Below are positions 45,764-57,137 of a stretch of 64,000 nt of DNA, in pieces. Source of the DNA: Mycobacterium asiaticum (lineage in GTDB: Bacteria; Actinomycetota; Actinomycetes; Mycobacteriales; Mycobacteriaceae); contig NZ_LZMH01000002.1 in NCBI RefSeq assembly GCF_001673635.1, forward strand, positions 100,969-164,968. The letters run 5' to 3'. The notes beneath the pieces are model-generated. The model was not told the DNA's origin, made no database searches, and was given only the letters and a program-made list of their open reading frames with translations. Made by a program: the position numbers and the translations under genes. How positions within the stretch are numbered: position 1 is the first letter of the stretch; each line of letters starts with the position of its first letter.

Positions 45764-47548
45764 ATGACCGAGTACGACCTCGAGGCCGTCGATCGGCTGC
45801 CGTTCTCCACACCGGCGAAGTCGGAGCGTTACCGCACCGAAAACTACTCCGGTGCAACAGGATTGAACTGGTATCTGACCGACCCCACCCTGCAGTTCAC
45901 CATGGCGTACTACTTGACGCCCGAGGAGCTGGCGGTGGTCGAACCCGCGCTTACCGACATCGGAGCACTGATGGGCGGGCCGGTGGCGCGCTGGGCCGAG
46001 GAGACCGACCGCAACCCGCCACAGCTGGAACGCTATGACCGCTGGGGGCACGACGTCAGCCGGGTCGTCATGCCGCCGTCGTTCACCCAGTCCAAACGCG
46101 CCGTGCTGGACGCGCAGCAGAAGTTGCGCGACGCGGCGCGCGGCGCGGGCTTCCGCTCGTCGCTGGCGATGTTCGCGTCGAACTATCTGCTCAACCAGGC
46201 CGACATCGGGATGGGTTGCGCGTTGGGAACCGGCGGCGGCATGGTCCAGTCGCTGGTGGCCGCCTACGCACCGCCGGACGTGCGCGACCACGTGCTGGCC
46301 AAGTTCGACTCCGGTGAGTGGGCCGGCGAAACGGCGCAGCTGCTTACCGAGCGGACCGGCGGGTCGGATCTGGGCGCGCTCGAGACGACCGCGCGGCGGG
46401 TGGGTGACGCATGGCTGCTGAACGGCTTCAAATGGTTCGCGTCCAACTGCGCGGGCGAGGCGTTCGTCGTGCTGGCCAAGCCGGAAGGGGCGCCGGACTC
46501 TAGCCGCGGCGTCGCCAACTTCCTGGTGCTCCGCACCCGCCGCGACGGGTCCCGCAACGGGGTGCGGGTGCGCCGGCTGAAGGACAAACTCGGTACCCGG
46601 TCGGTCGCCTCCGGCGAGGTCGAGTTCGTCGACGCGGAAGCTTTTCTGCTGTCCGGTGAACCGTCGGGTGACTCGGGTCCGTCCGACGGGAAGGGCTTGG
46701 GCCGGATGATGGAGCTGACCAACGCGGCGCGGTTGGGAATCGCGCTGTTCGGGCTCGCCAACGCGCGCCGCGCTCTGGTCGAGTCGTTGTGCTACGCCCG
46801 GCAGCGGCAGGCGTTCGGCGGTGCGCTGATCGACAAGCCGCTGATGCGACGCAAGCTCGCAGAGCTGATCGTCGACGTCGAAGCGGCGCAGGCGCTGGTC
46901 TTCGACGGCACCGGCGCGAAGAACCACCGTCAGCCGCGGGGTGTGCGGCAGCGCATTGCCGTCCCGGTCACCAAGCTCAAGGTCGCCCGGCTGGGCATTA
47001 CCGCGGCGTCCGACGCGATCGAGATCCACGGCGGCAATGGCTATATCGAAACCTGGCCAGTGGCAAGGCTATTGCGCGACGGGCAGGTGAACACCATCTG
47101 GGAGGGGCCGGACAACATTTTGTGCCTGGATGTGCGGCGCGGCATCGTGCAGACCCAGGCCCATGAGGCGCTGCTGGGCCGGATGCGCGACGCGGTGTCC
47201 GTCTCCGACGACGACGAGACGACCCGCCTGGTGGCAGATCGGATCGAAGATCTGGACGCGGCCGTCACGGCCTGGCAGAAGCTCGACGGGCCGGTCGCCG
47301 AGGCGCGTCTTTTCCCCCTGGCCCAGTTCATGGGCGACGTGTACGCCGGTGCGCTGCTCACCGAGCAGGCGGCGTGGGAGCGGGAGGCCCGCGGGGGCGA
47401 GCGCAAGGCATTGGTCGCGCGGCTCTACGCGCGGCGGTACCTGGCCGACCATGGGCCGCTGCGCGGGATCGACGCCGAAGCCGACGAAGCGCTGGAACGC
47501 TTCGACGACCTGGCCGCCGGGTCGCTAACTCTCGGCGAGCAGACATAA
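45764..47548 (+). CDS. fadE35: Acyl-CoA dehydrogenase FadE35 (AidB-like)
   Basis: A 594-residue flavoprotein of the long AidB-like branch of acyl-CoA dehydrogenases, one residue longer than M. tuberculosis FadE35 (Rv3797). The N-terminal helical domain has AYYLTPEEL. FAD contacts lie in LLTERTGGSDLGALETTA and in the C-terminal IHGGNGYIETWPVARLLRD. TIWEGPDNILCLDVRRG marks the catalytic region of this branch. The role at this locus is unknown; it precedes the mycolate genes in M. tuberculosis too. Its stop codon lies in the left arm of a palindromic repeat, so the C-terminal GEQT is repeat-derived. Confidence 0.92.
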   Translation: MTEYDLEAVDRLPFSTPAKSERYRTENYSGATGLNWYLTDPTLQFTMAYYLTPEELAVVEPALTDIGALMGGPVARWAEETDRNPPQLERYDRWGHDVSRVVMPPSFTQSKRAVLDAQQKLRDAARGAGFRSSLAMFASNYLLNQADIGMGCALGTGGGMVQSLVAAYAPPDVRDHVLAKFDSGEWAGETAQLLTERTGGSDLGALETTARRVGDAWLLNGFKWFASNCAGEAFVVLAKPEGAPDSSRGVANFLVLRTRRDGSRNGVRVRRLKDKLGTRSVASGEVEFVDAEAFLLSGEPSGDSGPSDGKGLGRMMELTNAARLGIALFGLANARRALVESLCYARQRQAFGGALIDKPLMRRKLAELIVDVEAAQALVFDGTGAKNHRQPRGVRQRIAVPVTKLKVARLGITAASDAIEIHGGNGYIETWPVARLLRDGQVNTIWEGPDNILCLDVRRGIVQTQAHEALLGRMRDAVSVSDDDETTRLVADRIEDLDAAVTAWQKLDGPVAEARLFPLAQFMGDVYAGALLTEQAAWEREARGGERKALVARLYARRYLADHGPLRGIDAEADEALERFDDLAAGSLTLGEQT

Positions 47549-47596
47549 AAGCACCCGAATCATGGTCAAATCAGGGACTTTTGCGTCTGCTCGCCG
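47533..47596. repeat. GAGCAGACGC palindromic element, copy 3
   Basis: The left arm (CGGCGAGCAGACATAAAAGC, from 47533) encodes the last residues and stop of fadE35. The right arm, ending at 47596, reads AAGTCC-type then GCGTCTGCTCGCCG on the plus strand. The arms are diverged in the middle. The outer 12 bases are exact complements. Confidence 0.85.
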
Positions 47597-47894
47597 GACT
47601 ACGGTGACGCTGCTACTAATGCTGTTTGCGCTGATCTGCCACGCACCGGGCGAGGCCGCCGCCGACTCACAGCCGGAGGTGCAAGTCGTGGTCCAGCTAT
47701 GGGATACCGATCCGGATGCCGCGGTGCGGGTGGCCTTCGGTCACCTCGCGGCGATCTACTTCCTGGAACGCAATGAGCCGAATTTCACCGCGTGGCACGC
47801 GATGCTGCAACAGAGCCTGCAGCACCAGACCCCGGTTCGGTTCACCTACGCGGTCGCGGGACAGCGAATCACGTTTGTAGAACCGGCGGGTTGA
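47562..47894 (+). CDS. Small exported protein, unknown function
   Basis: A 110-residue protein with a signal peptide (TTVTLLLMLFALICHAPGEAAA, likely cut near AAA-DS) and a mature part of about 75 residues (SQPEVQVVVQLWDTDPDAAVRVAFGHLAAIYFLE...). The first 11 codons (MVKSGTFASAR) fall in the right arm of the palindromic element; the signal peptide follows. In M. tuberculosis this gap is occupied by IS1557 (Rv3798), so it is a variable site. The true start could lie downstream, within the signal region, because no strong ribosome site precedes 47562. Its family is not recognised. Confidence 0.6.
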   Translation: MVKSGTFASARRTTVTLLLMLFALICHAPGEAAADSQPEVQVVVQLWDTDPDAAVRVAFGHLAAIYFLERNEPNFTAWHAMLQQSLQHQTPVRFTYAVAGQRITFVEPAG

Positions 47895-47897
47895 GAT

Positions 47898-47953
47898 CGA
47901 GTGTGCGTTTCCCGACGATGCACCGGCGTGTTGCGTCGCCGTTTGCACACTCG
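47898..47953. repeat. Inverted repeat between convergent genes
   Basis: Nine-base arms CGAGTGTGC (47898-47906) and GCACACTCG (47945-47953), with further partial pairing inside. It lies between the small exported gene (stop 47894) and accD4 (stop 48003). It is of the same general kind as the other intergenic palindromes and may be a bidirectional terminator. Confidence 0.6.
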
Positions 47954-48002
47954 GCGCGGCTGACAACCCGCCGCCCCAGCCAACTCGCGAGCGCCACCAA
48001 CG

Positions 48003-49583
48003 CTAGATCGGAATCAGGCCGTGCTTACGCGCCAGCCGCGCCCAGTTCTGCTTGTCCCGCAGGATATGCAGCGAACGGCGCAGCAGCAGGCGGGTCTCGT
48101 GCGGGTCGACCACCGCGTCGATGAACCCGCGCTCGGCGGCGGTCCACGGAATCGCCATGTTGAGGTTGTAGCCCTCGATGAAGTCCTTCTTGATCTGCTG
48201 CGCCTCGGGCGTGGTGGGGTCGGGGAACCGCTTCATCAGCAGCTGCGCGGCCCCCTCCGCGCCGATCACCGCGATGCGCGCGGTGGGCCACGCGAAGTTG
48301 AAGTCGGCGGTCAATTGCCGCGAGCCCATCACGGCGTACGCGCCGCCGTAGGACTTGCGGATGGTGATCGTAACCTTGGGCACGTCGGCCTCGACGACGG
48401 AGTACAGGAACCGCCCGCCGCGCTTGATGATGCCCCGCTTCTCCTCCTCGGCGCCGGGCAGGAACCCGGGCGTGTCCACCACGAACACCAACGGGATCTG
48501 GAAGGAATCGCAGAACCTGATAAACCGCGCCGCCTTGTCGGAAGCCTCGTTGTCGATCGCGCCGGACATGTGCATGGGCTGGTTGGCGATCACGCCCACC
48601 GGCCGCCCGTCCACCCGGGCGTAGCCGGTGATGATGGCCGGCCCGTGCTGCGGGGCGACGTCCAGGAAATCCCCGTCGTCGAAAATGCGCAGCAGGATCT
48701 CGTGCATGTCGTAGGCCGCGTTGTCGGAGTCCGGCACGATCGTGTCGAGTTCCAGGTCGGTCGGGGTGATCTCCGGCTCCAGCCCGGGATTGATGACCGG
48801 CGGCGTGCCGAAGCAGTTGGACGGGAGGAACGACAGGAACTCGCGTACGTATTGAAACGCCTCGGCTTCGGAGTTCACCACCTGGTGGATGTTCCCGTAG
48901 CGGGCCTGCGCATCGGAGCCGCCGAGCTCGTCGAGGGTGACGTCCTCGCCGGTGACCTCACGGATCACGTCGGGGCCGGTGACGAAGAAGTAGCCCTGGT
49001 CGCGCACCGATACCAGCAGGTCGTCCTGGATCGGCGAATACACCGCTCCGCCGGCGCATTTGCCGAAGATCAGGGAGATCTGCGGCACCACGCCGGACAG
49101 CGCCTCGTGGCGTTGACCCAATTCGGCGTACCAGGCGAGCGAGGTGACCGCGTCCTGGATACGGGCGCCGCCGGAGTCCTGGATGCCGATGATCGGGCAG
49201 CCGACCATCGCGCACCACTCCATCAGCCTGGCGACCTTGCGGCCGAACATCTCGCCGACGGTGCCCTGGAACACGGTCTGGTCGTGCGAGAACACCCCCA
49301 CCGGACGGCCGTCGATCAGCGCGTGCCCGGTGACCACCCCGTCGCCGTAGAGCGCGTTGGGGTCACCGGGGGTCTTGCACAGCGCGCCGATCTCGAAGAA
49401 CGTGCCGGGGTCGACGAGCGCATGGACGCGGGCCCGCGCGCTGGGGATGCCCTTTTTCTCGCGTTTGGCTGCCGCCTTCTCGCCGCCGGGCTCCTTGGCC
49501 AGCTCCAGACGAGCACGCAGCTCGGCCAGCTTCTCGGCTGTCGAATGAACGACGGGAGCTGGATCTGGAGCTAATTCCGTCAC
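48003..49583 (-). CDS. accD4: Acyl-CoA carboxylase carboxyltransferase subunit AccD4
   Basis: A 526-residue carboxyltransferase beta subunit (M. tuberculosis AccD4, Rv3799c, 522 residues). With AccA3, AccE5 and AccD5 it carboxylates C24-C26 acyl-CoA, giving the alpha-branch extender for Pks13. Crotonase-fold oxyanion-hole segments are visible: [16 protein letters not shown] and [14 protein letters not shown] in the N half, and [18 protein letters not shown] and [13 protein letters not shown] in the C half. Its start is 7 bases after the pks13 stop, so fadD32-pks13-accD4 are one leftward unit. Confidence 0.96.
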   Translation of the reverse strand: MTELAPDPAPVVHSTAEKLAELRARLELAKEPGGEKAAAKREKKGIPSARARVHALVDPGTFFEIGALCKTPGDPNALYGDGVVTGHALIDGRPVGVFSHDQTVFQGTVGEMFGRKVARLMEWCAMVGCPIIGIQDSGGARIQDAVTSLAWYAELGQRHEALSGVVPQISLIFGKCAGGAVYSPIQDDLLVSVRDQGYFFVTGPDVIREVTGEDVTLDELGGSDAQARYGNIHQVVNSEAEAFQYVREFLSFLPSNCFGTPPVINPGLEPEITPTDLELDTIVPDSDNAAYDMHEILLRIFDDGDFLDVAPQHGPAIITGYARVDGRPVGVIANQPMHMSGAIDNEASDKAARFIRFCDSFQIPLVFVVDTPGFLPGAEEEKRGIIKRGGRFLYSVVEADVPKVTITIRKSYGGAYAVMGSRQLTADFNFAWPTARIAVIGAEGAAQLLMKRFPDPTTPEAQQIKKDFIEGYNLNMAIPWTAAERGFIDAVVDPHETRLLLRRSLHILRDKQNWARLARKHGLIPI

Positions 49584-49590
49584 TAGTCGC

Positions 49591-52500
49591 CTACCTCACC
49601 TGTTCCACTCTGTCCGGCTCACCCGAGATCTTGTCCAGCGCACGGCTCATGTGTTCGCCGACCTTGGCGATGATCGGCTCGTCGATGGCCTGGATGTGCT
49701 CGCCACCGATCGGCACGACCTCGAGGTCGGAAACGTACTCGCCCCAGCCGCCATCCGGCTTGCGGATGGCATACCGCGGCTCGAACATGATCGCGTCGTC
49801 ATGGTATCGATCGGCCATGTAGAGCGTGACATGCCCATCGAAAGGCTGGATCTCGGCGGTGTCGATCGCGCGGTTGTCCAGGTACGACGTGCGTTGGTGC
49901 TCGATGATCCCGGCCGGGATCTGCACCCCGCTCTGGCTGACGGCGTCCAGCACGAACCGGACCTGGCCCTCGTCGTCGAGGGTCTCCAGGTGCTCGTACG
50001 GGATCTCCGGAATCGTGACGTTGAACGTCTTCTCGGCGAACTTCGCGTAGCGGTCCCACCGCTTGCGAATCTCTTCCTTGGTCTGCGGGATCTCCTCGCC
50101 GGCACGCACCGCGTCGATCAGTCCGACCCACCGGACGTCCTTGCCCTCGCGCTTCAGCCCGATCGCGCAGGCGTAGGCCAGCACCCCGCCCAGCGACCAG
50201 CCGGCCAGGATGTAAGGGCCGTCGCCCTGCATCTCGATGAGCTTCGGCACGTACTGCGCGGCCCGCTCCTCGATAGATCCCTCGACCCGCTCGAAGCCGT
50301 ACATCGGCACGTCGGGCGGCAGCCGCTTGAGCAGCGGCTCGTACACGACGGTCGATCCGCCGGCCGGATGGAAGACGAACACGGGGGGCCGGGAGCTGCC
50401 CTCCGGACGCGCCCGCAGCGTGCGGACGAACCCGTCGATAACGCCGGCCTCCAGGTACTCGCGGACCTTGTCGGCCAGTGCTTCGATGTTCGGCGAGCTC
50501 AGCACGTCCTCGGCGGTGATCGGTCCCTCAGCCCGCTCGGACAGCCGCTGCGCCATCTTCTCCGCCGTGGCCTCGTCCAGCTTCGGCAGCAGGTTGAAGA
50601 TCCCGCCGGCCGACTTGCCCGTGACAATCGCCCAGGTCGCGAACGTGACCCGTTCGGCGGCGTCACGCGGCGGCACGTCAGAGTTGAGCGCTTGGGCGAC
50701 CGCCTCCTGGTTGAGCGCCTCGGCGGCACCCTTCAGATCCGGCGCCTTGTCGCCGGTGCCGCTGCCGTTGCCGTTGGCGCCCGACGGGCCCAGCGGGTTG
50801 GTCGGCGGCGGCGGAATCGGCACGTCCGACGGCGGCGGCGGTGCCGCCTGCGTCTGCGGCTCGGCCTGCGGGTCCGGAGCCGGCGCCACCAGGCTGGCCG
50901 GCGATGCGCCGCTGAGCATTTCGGCCTGTGCCCGCGCGATCTCCTCGGTCGTCTGCGTCTTCTGATACTCGTGCAACTGCTGCACCTCGTCGCGGTGCTC
51001 GATCGCGTACTCGATCAGCTTCTCGACGGCATACAGGTTGGCGTCGCGCACCGCGGTCAGCTGGATCGGCGGCAGGTCGAAGTCGTACTCGACGCGGTTC
51101 TTGATCCGCACCGCCATCAGCGAGTCCAGGCCGAGCTCGATCAGCGGGACCTCCCATGGCAGGTCCTCGGGCTCGTAGCCCATGGCCGCGGCCACGATGG
51201 TGCCCAACCGCTCGGCGATGGTCTCGCCGGAATCCGGCGTCCACCGGCCCACGGTCGAAGGCAGGTACCGGTTGGTCAGGCTGTCGGTGAGCGTCTCGGC
51301 GGCATCGTTCTCCTCAACCGCGGGCCCCGCCGTCTCGGTCACTGGGCTGGCCGCCGAAACGGCGACCGCCGTGCCCGCGCCGACCGCCGCCGGCAGCACC
51401 GACTCGGTGCCGCCCCGGGTCACCAGCGCGTCGTAGACGAGGGTGAACGACTCCTCGATGCGGGCGTGCACCTGCACCGAGGCGCCGCCGGGATGACGCG
51501 TCAGTGTCGTCACCAACCGCGCGCCTTCGCCGGGCACCGCACGTTGTTCGGCGGCCGTCAACGTGGCGTCCGGCAGCACCTGAGTGGCGGCCGCCTTCAC
51601 TAACGCGACCAGGTCGGCCTGGCCGTCCCGCGGCGCGTACTCCCAGACGTGCCTGCCGTCCGGCAGCGCGACATGGTTGCCGGGAATCATCACCGACGCA
51701 TCGCCGGAGAAGTGCACGGGCAGCCAGTGCTTTTTGCGCTTGAACCGGGTCGGCGGAATGTTCGCGTAATCCTCGGGCCCGTTGGCGCGGGCGAACAGCG
51801 TGCGCACATCGAGGTCGTGGCCGTGCACGTAGAGCTGGGCCATTGCCGAGACCATCGACTCGACCTCGTCCTGCTTGCGGGCCAGCGTCGGGATCAGCTG
51901 CGCGTCGTGCAGACCGGCCGACGCCGTGGTCAGCCCCACCTGCATCAGCGCCACCGGATTGGGCGCGAGCTCGAGGAAGGTGGTGTGCCCGCTGTCCACC
52001 GCGTTACGGATGCCGTGGGTGAAGTAGACGCTGTGCCGCAGACCCTTCTTCCAGTAGTCCACGTCGTGGATCGGGTCGCTGCCGGGCTTGATGTAGCTGC
52101 CTTCGTGCACGGTCGAGTAGATGCCGCACGTGGGGCTCATCGGCTTGATGCCCTGCAGTTCGGCGGCGAGCTCACCGAGTAGCGGATCCATCTGCTGGGT
52201 GTGGCTGGCGCCCTTGGTCTGGAACTTGCGAGCGAACTTGCCCTCGGATTCCGCCCTGGCGATGATCGCGTCCACCTGGTCGGGCGGGCCGCCGATCACG
52301 GTCTGGGTGGGTGCGGCGTAGACGCACACCTCCAGGTCGGGGAAGTCGGAGAACACCGTCTTGATCTCGTCGGCGGAGTACTCCACCAGCGCCATCAACC
52401 GGATGTACTCACCGAACAGCATCGCCTCGCCCTCGCCCATCAGGTGCGAGCGCGAGCAGATGGTGCGGGTGGCGTCGTGCAACGACAGGCCGCCGGCGAA

Positions 52501-54948
52501 GTACGCCGATGCGGCCTCGCCCAGCGACTGCCCGACGACCGCCGCGGGCTTGGCGCCGTGGTGCTTGAGCAACTCGCCCAGCGCGATCTGGATCGCGAAG
52601 ATGGTGACCTGCGTGGTCTCGATGCCGTAGTCCTGCGAGTCGTCCAGGATCAGCTCGAGCACCGAGTAACCCAGCTCGTCCTGGATCAGCGCGTCGACCT
52701 TCTCGATCCACTCGGCGAACACCTCGTTGCGCAGATACAGGCTCTTGCCCATCTTGCGGTGCTGCGCACCGAATCCGGCCAGCACCCACACCGGGCCGTT
52801 GGTCACCGGCCCGTCGGCGCTGAAGACGTTGGGCCGTTGCTTGCCTTCGGCGATCGCGCGCAGGCCCTTGATGGCCTCCTCATGGTCGCGGGCCAGCACC
52901 ACCGCGCGGGAACGGCCGTGGTTGCGCCGCGACAGCGACCTACCGATCGACTCCAAAGACGAGGCCTGGCCCTCGGGACTCTCCATCCAGTCCGCCAACT
53001 CGGCGGCGGCGGCCTTCTTGCGCGAGGTCAGGAACGCCGACACCGCCAACGGGATTACCGGGGCCGGAAGCTCCTGCGTGGCAAGCTCTTCCAACGCCGC
53101 CGCCTTGAGCGCCAGCGCCTCTTCGGTGATGCCGGGCAGTTCCGGCTCGTCCTCGGCGACGGTCACGGGCGCGTCGTCGGTGATGATTTCGCCGTACTCG
53201 TCGAAGCGCAGCGAGTGACCCTGACCCTCAGCCAGGTCCCCGCCGGCCGACACCACCGCGGCCTGCGGTGAGGCCTCGGGCTCCCGCTCCTCCTTTTCCA
53301 CCACGTCACGAGGCAAGACCTCGCGAACCACCAAGTGCGCGTTGGCGCCGCCAAAGCCGAAGCTGGACACACCGGCCAGCGCATAGCCGCCGTAGCGCGG
53401 CCAGTCGGCGGGCTGGTCGATCACCTTCAAGCGCGTGGCCTCGAAGTCGATGTAGGGGCTCGGGCCGGCGAAGTTGATCGACGGTGGCAGCTTGTTGTGC
53501 TGCAGCGCCAGCACCACCTTGGCCATGCTGGCCACACCCGCGGCCGATTCCAGGTGCCCGATATTGGTCTTGATCGCGCCCAACAGCGCGGGCCGATCGG
53601 CCGGACGGCCCTTGCCGATGACGCGGCCCAGCGCCTCGGCCTCGATCGGGTCACCCAGGATGGTGCCGGTGCCGTGCGCCTCGATGTAATCGACGGTGCG
53701 CGGGTCGATGCCGGCGTCCTTGTAGGCCCGGCGCAACACGTCGGCCTGCGCGTCCTGGTTGGGGGCGATCAGGCCGTTGGAACGGCCGTCGTGGTTGACC
53801 GCGCTGCCGGCGATGACGGCCAGGATCTGGTCGCCGTCGCGGCGGGCGTCGTCGACCCGCTTGAGCACCACCATGCCGGCGCCCTCCGAGCGGGTGTAGC
53901 CGTCGGCGTCGGCGGAGAACGACTTGATCCGGCCGTCCGGTGCCAGCACCGCGCCGATCTCGTCGAAGCCGAGCGTGACGGCCGGCGTCACCAGGGCATT
54001 AACGCCGCCGGCGATCGCCACGTCGGCCTCGCCGTTGCGTAGCGCCTGCACTGCCTGGTGCATCGCCACCAGGGAACTCGAGCACGCGGTGTCGACCATG
54101 ACCGACGGCCCGCGGAAGTCGTAGAAGTAGGACACCCGGTTGGCGATGACCGCGCCCGAGTTACCCGTGATCGCGTAGGGGTGCGCGACGGTCGGGTCGG
54201 AGATCGCCAGGAAACCATAGTCGTTGTTGGTGACGCCGACGAACACGCCGACCGACTCACCGCGCAGGCTGGACGCCGGAATGCGGGCGTGCTCGAGCGC
54301 CTCCCAAGTCAGCTCCAGCGCCATCCGCTGCTGCGGGTCGATGTTGTCGGCTTCGGTCTTGGCCACCGCGAAGAACTCGGAGTCAAAGCCCTTGATGTCC
54401 TTCAGGTACCCGCCGCGGGTGCGGGCCTTGGCCACCCGCTCGGCCAGTCGGGGCTCCTCGAGGAATTCCGACCAGCGCCCCTCGGGCAGGTCGGTGATCG
54501 CGTCCCGACCCTCCATCAGCGCCTGCCAGGTCTCCTCGGGGGAGTTCATGTCGCCCGGGAAACGGGTGGACAGGCCGACGATCGCGATGTCGACCCGCTC
54601 GGCAGGGCCGTTGCGGGTCCAATCCAGACCATCGGAGTCGTCGTCGTCAGTTTCCGGCTCGCCCTCGATGATGCGGGTGGCGAGCGACTCGATGGTCGGG
54701 TGCTGGAACGCGACCGCGACCGACAGGGTGACCCCGGTCAGGTCCTCGATGTCGGCCGCCATCGCCACCGCATCGCGCGAGGCCAGGCCGAGTTCGACCA
54801 TGGGCACCGACTCGTCGATGTCGTCGGGAGACTTCCCGACCGCCTTGCCGACCCAGTTGCGCAGCCATTGCCGCATCTCCGGGACGGTCATCTCCGTCTC
54901 CGTCTTTTTGGCGGGCAGGTTCTCCTGGGAATCGCTGATGTCAGACAT
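49591..54948 (-). CDS. pks13: Polyketide synthase Pks13 (mycolic acid condensase)
   Basis: A 1785-residue type I synthase that condenses the meromycolate and the carboxylated alpha chain into mycolic acid. Domains in order: N-terminal ACP (phosphopantetheine Ser in [11 protein letters not shown]), ketosynthase (Cys in [15 protein letters not shown], His in [14 protein letters not shown] and [10 protein letters not shown]), acyltransferase (nucleophile in [13 protein letters not shown]), second ACP ([11 protein letters not shown]), a Pro/Ala-rich linker, and a C-terminal thioesterase ([14 protein letters not shown]) that transfers the product to trehalose. M. tuberculosis Pks13 is 1733 residues; the extra length seems to be in linkers. 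It lies directly downstream of fadD32. Confidence 0.98.
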   Translation of the reverse strand: MSDISDSQENLPAKKTETEMTVPEMRQWLRNWVGKAVGKSPDDIDESVPMVELGLASRDAVAMAADIEDLTGVTLSVAVAFQHPTIESLATRIIEGEPETDDDDSDGLDWTRNGPAERVDIAIVGLSTRFPGDMNSPEETWQALMEGRDAITDLPEGRWSEFLEEPRLAERVAKARTRGGYLKDIKGFDSEFFAVAKTEADNIDPQQRMALELTWEALEHARIPASSLRGESVGVFVGVTNNDYGFLAISDPTVAHPYAITGNSGAVIANRVSYFYDFRGPSVMVDTACSSSLVAMHQAVQALRNGEADVAIAGGVNALVTPAVTLGFDEIGAVLAPDGRIKSFSADADGYTRSEGAGMVVLKRVDDARRDGDQILAVIAGSAVNHDGRSNGLIAPNQDAQADVLRRAYKDAGIDPRTVDYIEAHGTGTILGDPIEAEALGRVIGKGRPADRPALLGAIKTNIGHLESAAGVASMAKVVLALQHNKLPPSINFAGPSPYIDFEATRLKVIDQPADWPRYGGYALAGVSSFGFGGANAHLVVREVLPRDVVEKEEREPEASPQAAVVSAGGDLAEGQGHSLRFDEYGEIITDDAPVTVAEDEPELPGITEEALALKAAALEELATQELPAPVIPLAVSAFLTSRKKAAAAELADWMESPEGQASSLESIGRSLSRRNHGRSRAVVLARDHEEAIKGLRAIAEGKQRPNVFSADGPVTNGPVWVLAGFGAQHRKMGKSLYLRNEVFAEWIEKVDALIQDELGYSVLELILDDSQDYGIETTQVTIFAIQIALGELLKHHGAKPAAVVGQSLGEAASAYFAGGLSLHDATRTICSRSHLMGEGEAMLFGEYIRLMALVEYSADEIKTVFSDFPDLEVCVYAAPTQTVIGGPPDQVDAIIARAESEGKFARKFQTKGASHTQQMDPLLGELAAELQGIKPMSPTCGIYSTVHEGSYIKPGSDPIHDVDYWKKGLRHSVYFTHGIRNAVDSGHTTFLELAPNPVALMQVGLTTASAGLHDAQLIPTLARKQDEVESMVSAMAQLYVHGHDLDVRTLFARANGPEDYANIPPTRFKRKKHWLPVHFSGDASVMIPGNHVALPDGRHVWEYAPRDGQADLVALVKAAATQVLPDATLTAAEQRAVPGEGARLVTTLTRHPGGASVQVHARIEESFTLVYDALVTRGGTESVLPAAVGAGTAVAVSAASPVTETAGPAVEENDAAETLTDSLTNRYLPSTVGRWTPDSGETIAERLGTIVAAAMGYEPEDLPWEVPLIELGLDSLMAVRIKNRVEYDFDLPPIQLTAVRDANLYAVEKLIEYAIEHRDEVQQLHEYQKTQTTEEIARAQAEMLSGASPASLVAPAPDPQAEPQTQAAPPPPSDVPIPPPPTNPLGPSGANGNGSGTGDKAPDLKGAAEALNQEAVAQALNSDVPPRDAAERVTFATWAIVTGKSAGGIFNLLPKLDEATAEKMAQRLSERAEGPITAEDVLSSPNIEALADKVREYLEAGVIDGFVRTLRARPEGSSRPPVFVFHPAGGSTVVYEPLLKRLPPDVPMYGFERVEGSIEERAAQYVPKLIEMQGDGPYILAGWSLGGVLAYACAIGLKREGKDVRWVGLIDAVRAGEEIPQTKEEIRKRWDRYAKFAEKTFNVTIPEIPYEHLETLDDEGQVRFVLDAVSQSGVQIPAGIIEHQRTSYLDNRAIDTAEIQPFDGHVTLYMADRYHDDAIMFEPRYAIRKPDGGWGEYVSDLEVVPIGGEHIQAIDEPIIAKVGEHMSRALDKISGEPDRVEQVR

Positions 54949-54982
54949 TGACTACCTTTGGTTCTGCGCTTTGGTTCTGCGC

Positions 54983-56869
54983 TCAGTTGTTGGCGAACGC
55001 CGTCGGCGAGCCGACGCCACTGCGCAGGCTGCCGTCGATGTAGGCCGCGCGGCAGGCGCGCCGGCCGATCTTGCCGCTGGAGGTCCGGGGAATGGAGCCG
55101 GCCTGGACCAGCAGCACGTCGCGCACGGTCACCCCGTGCCCGACGGCGATGGCCGCGCGGATGTCGTCGGCGATCGGCTGGTACTCGAGCTTGTGCGTAC
55201 CGGCCGCCCGCTCCCCGACGATCACCAACTGCTCGGAGGTGTCCTCGGGGTCGAACTTCAGGCCGGCGTGCGGGTCGTCGAACACCTTCTGCGGCAGCTG
55301 GTTGGCCGGCACCGAGAACGCCGCCACATAACCCACCCGCAGCGCCTTGGTGGATTCCTGCGCGGTGTACTCGAGGTCCTGCGGGTAGTGGTTGCGGCCG
55401 TCGATGATGACGAGGTCCTTGATCCGGCCCGCGATATAGAGGTGGCCGTCGTGGTAGGTGCCGTAGTCACCGGTGCGCACCCACAGTCCGTCGTCGGGGG
55501 CTCCCTCGGCGTGCGACTGGTTGATCCGCGACTTGAGGATGTTCTTGAAGACGTTGGCCGTCTCCTCTTCCTTGCCCCAGTAGCCGATACCCAGATTGTT
55601 GCCGTGCAGCCAGATCTCACCGATCTGCCCGTCCGGCAACTCGCTGGCGGTGTCCGGGTCCACGATGACCGCCCACTCGTCGACGCCGATCTTGCCGGCG
55701 GAAACCTGCGCGACTGCCTTGGGCGAGTCAGCCGGCACCTGCACGAACCGCTGCTTGTTCAGCTCGTCGCGGTCGACGTGGATGACGGTCGGCGTCGCAT
55801 CGGGCGCGGTGGTCGAGACGAACAGCGTCGCCTCGGCCAGCCCGTAGGAGGGCTTGATCGCGGTTTCGGGCAGACCGTAGGGCTCGAAAGCCTTGAAGAA
55901 CTTGCGCATGGACGCCGGCGATACCGGCTCGCTGCCGTTGAGGATGCCCTTGACGTTGCTCAGGTCCAGTGGCGGCTCGTCGTCGCGGGGCAGGCCGCGC
56001 ACCGCGGCGTGCTCGAAGGCGAAGTTCGGGGCGGCGGAGAAGGTGCCCCCGGTCTCGCCCGGCTTGCGCGCCAACTCACGGATCCAGCGGCCGGGCCGGC
56101 GCACGAACGCGGCCGGGGTCATAAAGGTGAAGCTCTGGCCGAGGACCGACGTCAGCAGCACCGTGATCAGCCCCATGTCGTGGAAGAACGGCAGCCAGCT
56201 GACCCCGCGGTCGCCTTCGGCGCCCTCCAGCGCGTTGAGCACCTGCAGCACGTTGGTCGGCAGGTTCAGGTGGGTGATCTGCACGCCGGTCGGGGTGCGG
56301 GTGGATCCGGAGGTGTACTGCAGGTAGGCGATCGTGTTCTCGTCGGCGTCGGGCTCCACCCAGGTCTGGGCGACCTCGTTGGGCACCGCGTCGACGGCGA
56401 TCACGCGGGGTCGTTCCTTGACCGACCGGGCCCGGATGAACTTGCGCACGCCCTCGGCGGATTCGGTGGTGGTCAGGATGGTCGACGGCGTGCAGTCGTC
56501 GAGCACCGCGTGCAACCGGCCGACGTGGCCCGGTTCGGACGGGTCGAACAACGGCACCGCGATCCGGCCGGAGTACAGCGCGCCGAAGAAGGAGACCATG
56601 TAGTCCAGGTTCTGCGGGCACAGGATGGCGATCCGGTCACCCGGCTGGGTGACCTGCTGCAGGCGGGCACCGACTGCGCGGTTGCGGGCACTGAACTCCG
56701 ACCAGAGGATGTCGCGCTCGATGCCGTCGCGCTCGGTGGAGAAGTCCAGGAACCGGTACGCCAGCTTGTCGCCGCGCACCTTCGCCCATTTCTCGACGTG
56801 CCGGACCAGGTTGGTGTTGGACGGGAACCTGATCTTTCCGTTCACGATGAACGGGTTGTGGTACGCCAT
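54983..56869 (-). CDS. fadD32: Long-chain fatty-acid-AMP ligase FadD32
   Basis: A 628-residue fatty acyl-AMP ligase, near-identical to M. tuberculosis FadD32 (Rv3801c). It activates the meromycolic acid as an adenylate and loads it on the Pks13 N-terminal ACP. Adenylation motifs include [51 protein letters not shown] and the C-terminal lysine loop [14 protein letters not shown]. The start ATG 56869 yields [20 protein letters not shown]. Upstream lies a 268-base gap (56870-57137) with an AT-rich segment near 57008-57030 that probably holds the operon promoter. pks13 begins 34 bases after its stop. Confidence 0.97.
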   Translation of the reverse strand: MAYHNPFIVNGKIRFPSNTNLVRHVEKWAKVRGDKLAYRFLDFSTERDGIERDILWSEFSARNRAVGARLQQVTQPGDRIAILCPQNLDYMVSFFGALYSGRIAVPLFDPSEPGHVGRLHAVLDDCTPSTILTTTESAEGVRKFIRARSVKERPRVIAVDAVPNEVAQTWVEPDADENTIAYLQYTSGSTRTPTGVQITHLNLPTNVLQVLNALEGAEGDRGVSWLPFFHDMGLITVLLTSVLGQSFTFMTPAAFVRRPGRWIRELARKPGETGGTFSAAPNFAFEHAAVRGLPRDDEPPLDLSNVKGILNGSEPVSPASMRKFFKAFEPYGLPETAIKPSYGLAEATLFVSTTAPDATPTVIHVDRDELNKQRFVQVPADSPKAVAQVSAGKIGVDEWAVIVDPDTASELPDGQIGEIWLHGNNLGIGYWGKEEETANVFKNILKSRINQSHAEGAPDDGLWVRTGDYGTYHDGHLYIAGRIKDLVIIDGRNHYPQDLEYTAQESTKALRVGYVAAFSVPANQLPQKVFDDPHAGLKFDPEDTSEQLVIVGERAAGTHKLEYQPIADDIRAAIAVGHGVTVRDVLLVQAGSIPRTSSGKIGRRACRAAYIDGSLRSGVGSPTAFANN

Positions 56870-57137
56870 GTCGCCCTCTCTGTTAAAAGCTCTCTAGGTG
56901 TCGGCCCGGCCGACGGAAGTTCTACGCGCGGCTTGGCCCCGACCAGCGCCCGTCTCCGCACGGCGCGTGTCTCAGCCAACTTCGACCCAACCGGGTCAAC
57001 CACATGCTCTTAATTTTCTCTTAATGTTAAGGGGCCGCGAGCGGCAGACCAAATCACAAGGTACGCCTGATCGCGTGACTTACCGCCGCACGAGCGGTGT
57101 GTCTAATAGCCCAGCTAGATAATCCAGCTACTGAGCT

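Noticed and set aside
47562..48003. Insertion sequence equivalent to IS1557
   Set aside because: No transposase or terminal repeats of an insertion sequence are present here; only palindromic elements and a small open frame.
48021..51603. Long plus-strand open frames opposite accD4 and pks13
   Set aside because: Low-complexity Arg/Val/Gly-rich translations antisense to highly conserved enzymes.
54224..57013. A 929-codon open frame on the plus strand opposite pks13 and fadD32
   Set aside because: It mirrors the coding strand of two certain genes; such frames arise from GC-rich third codon positions, and its translation has no domain-like pattern.
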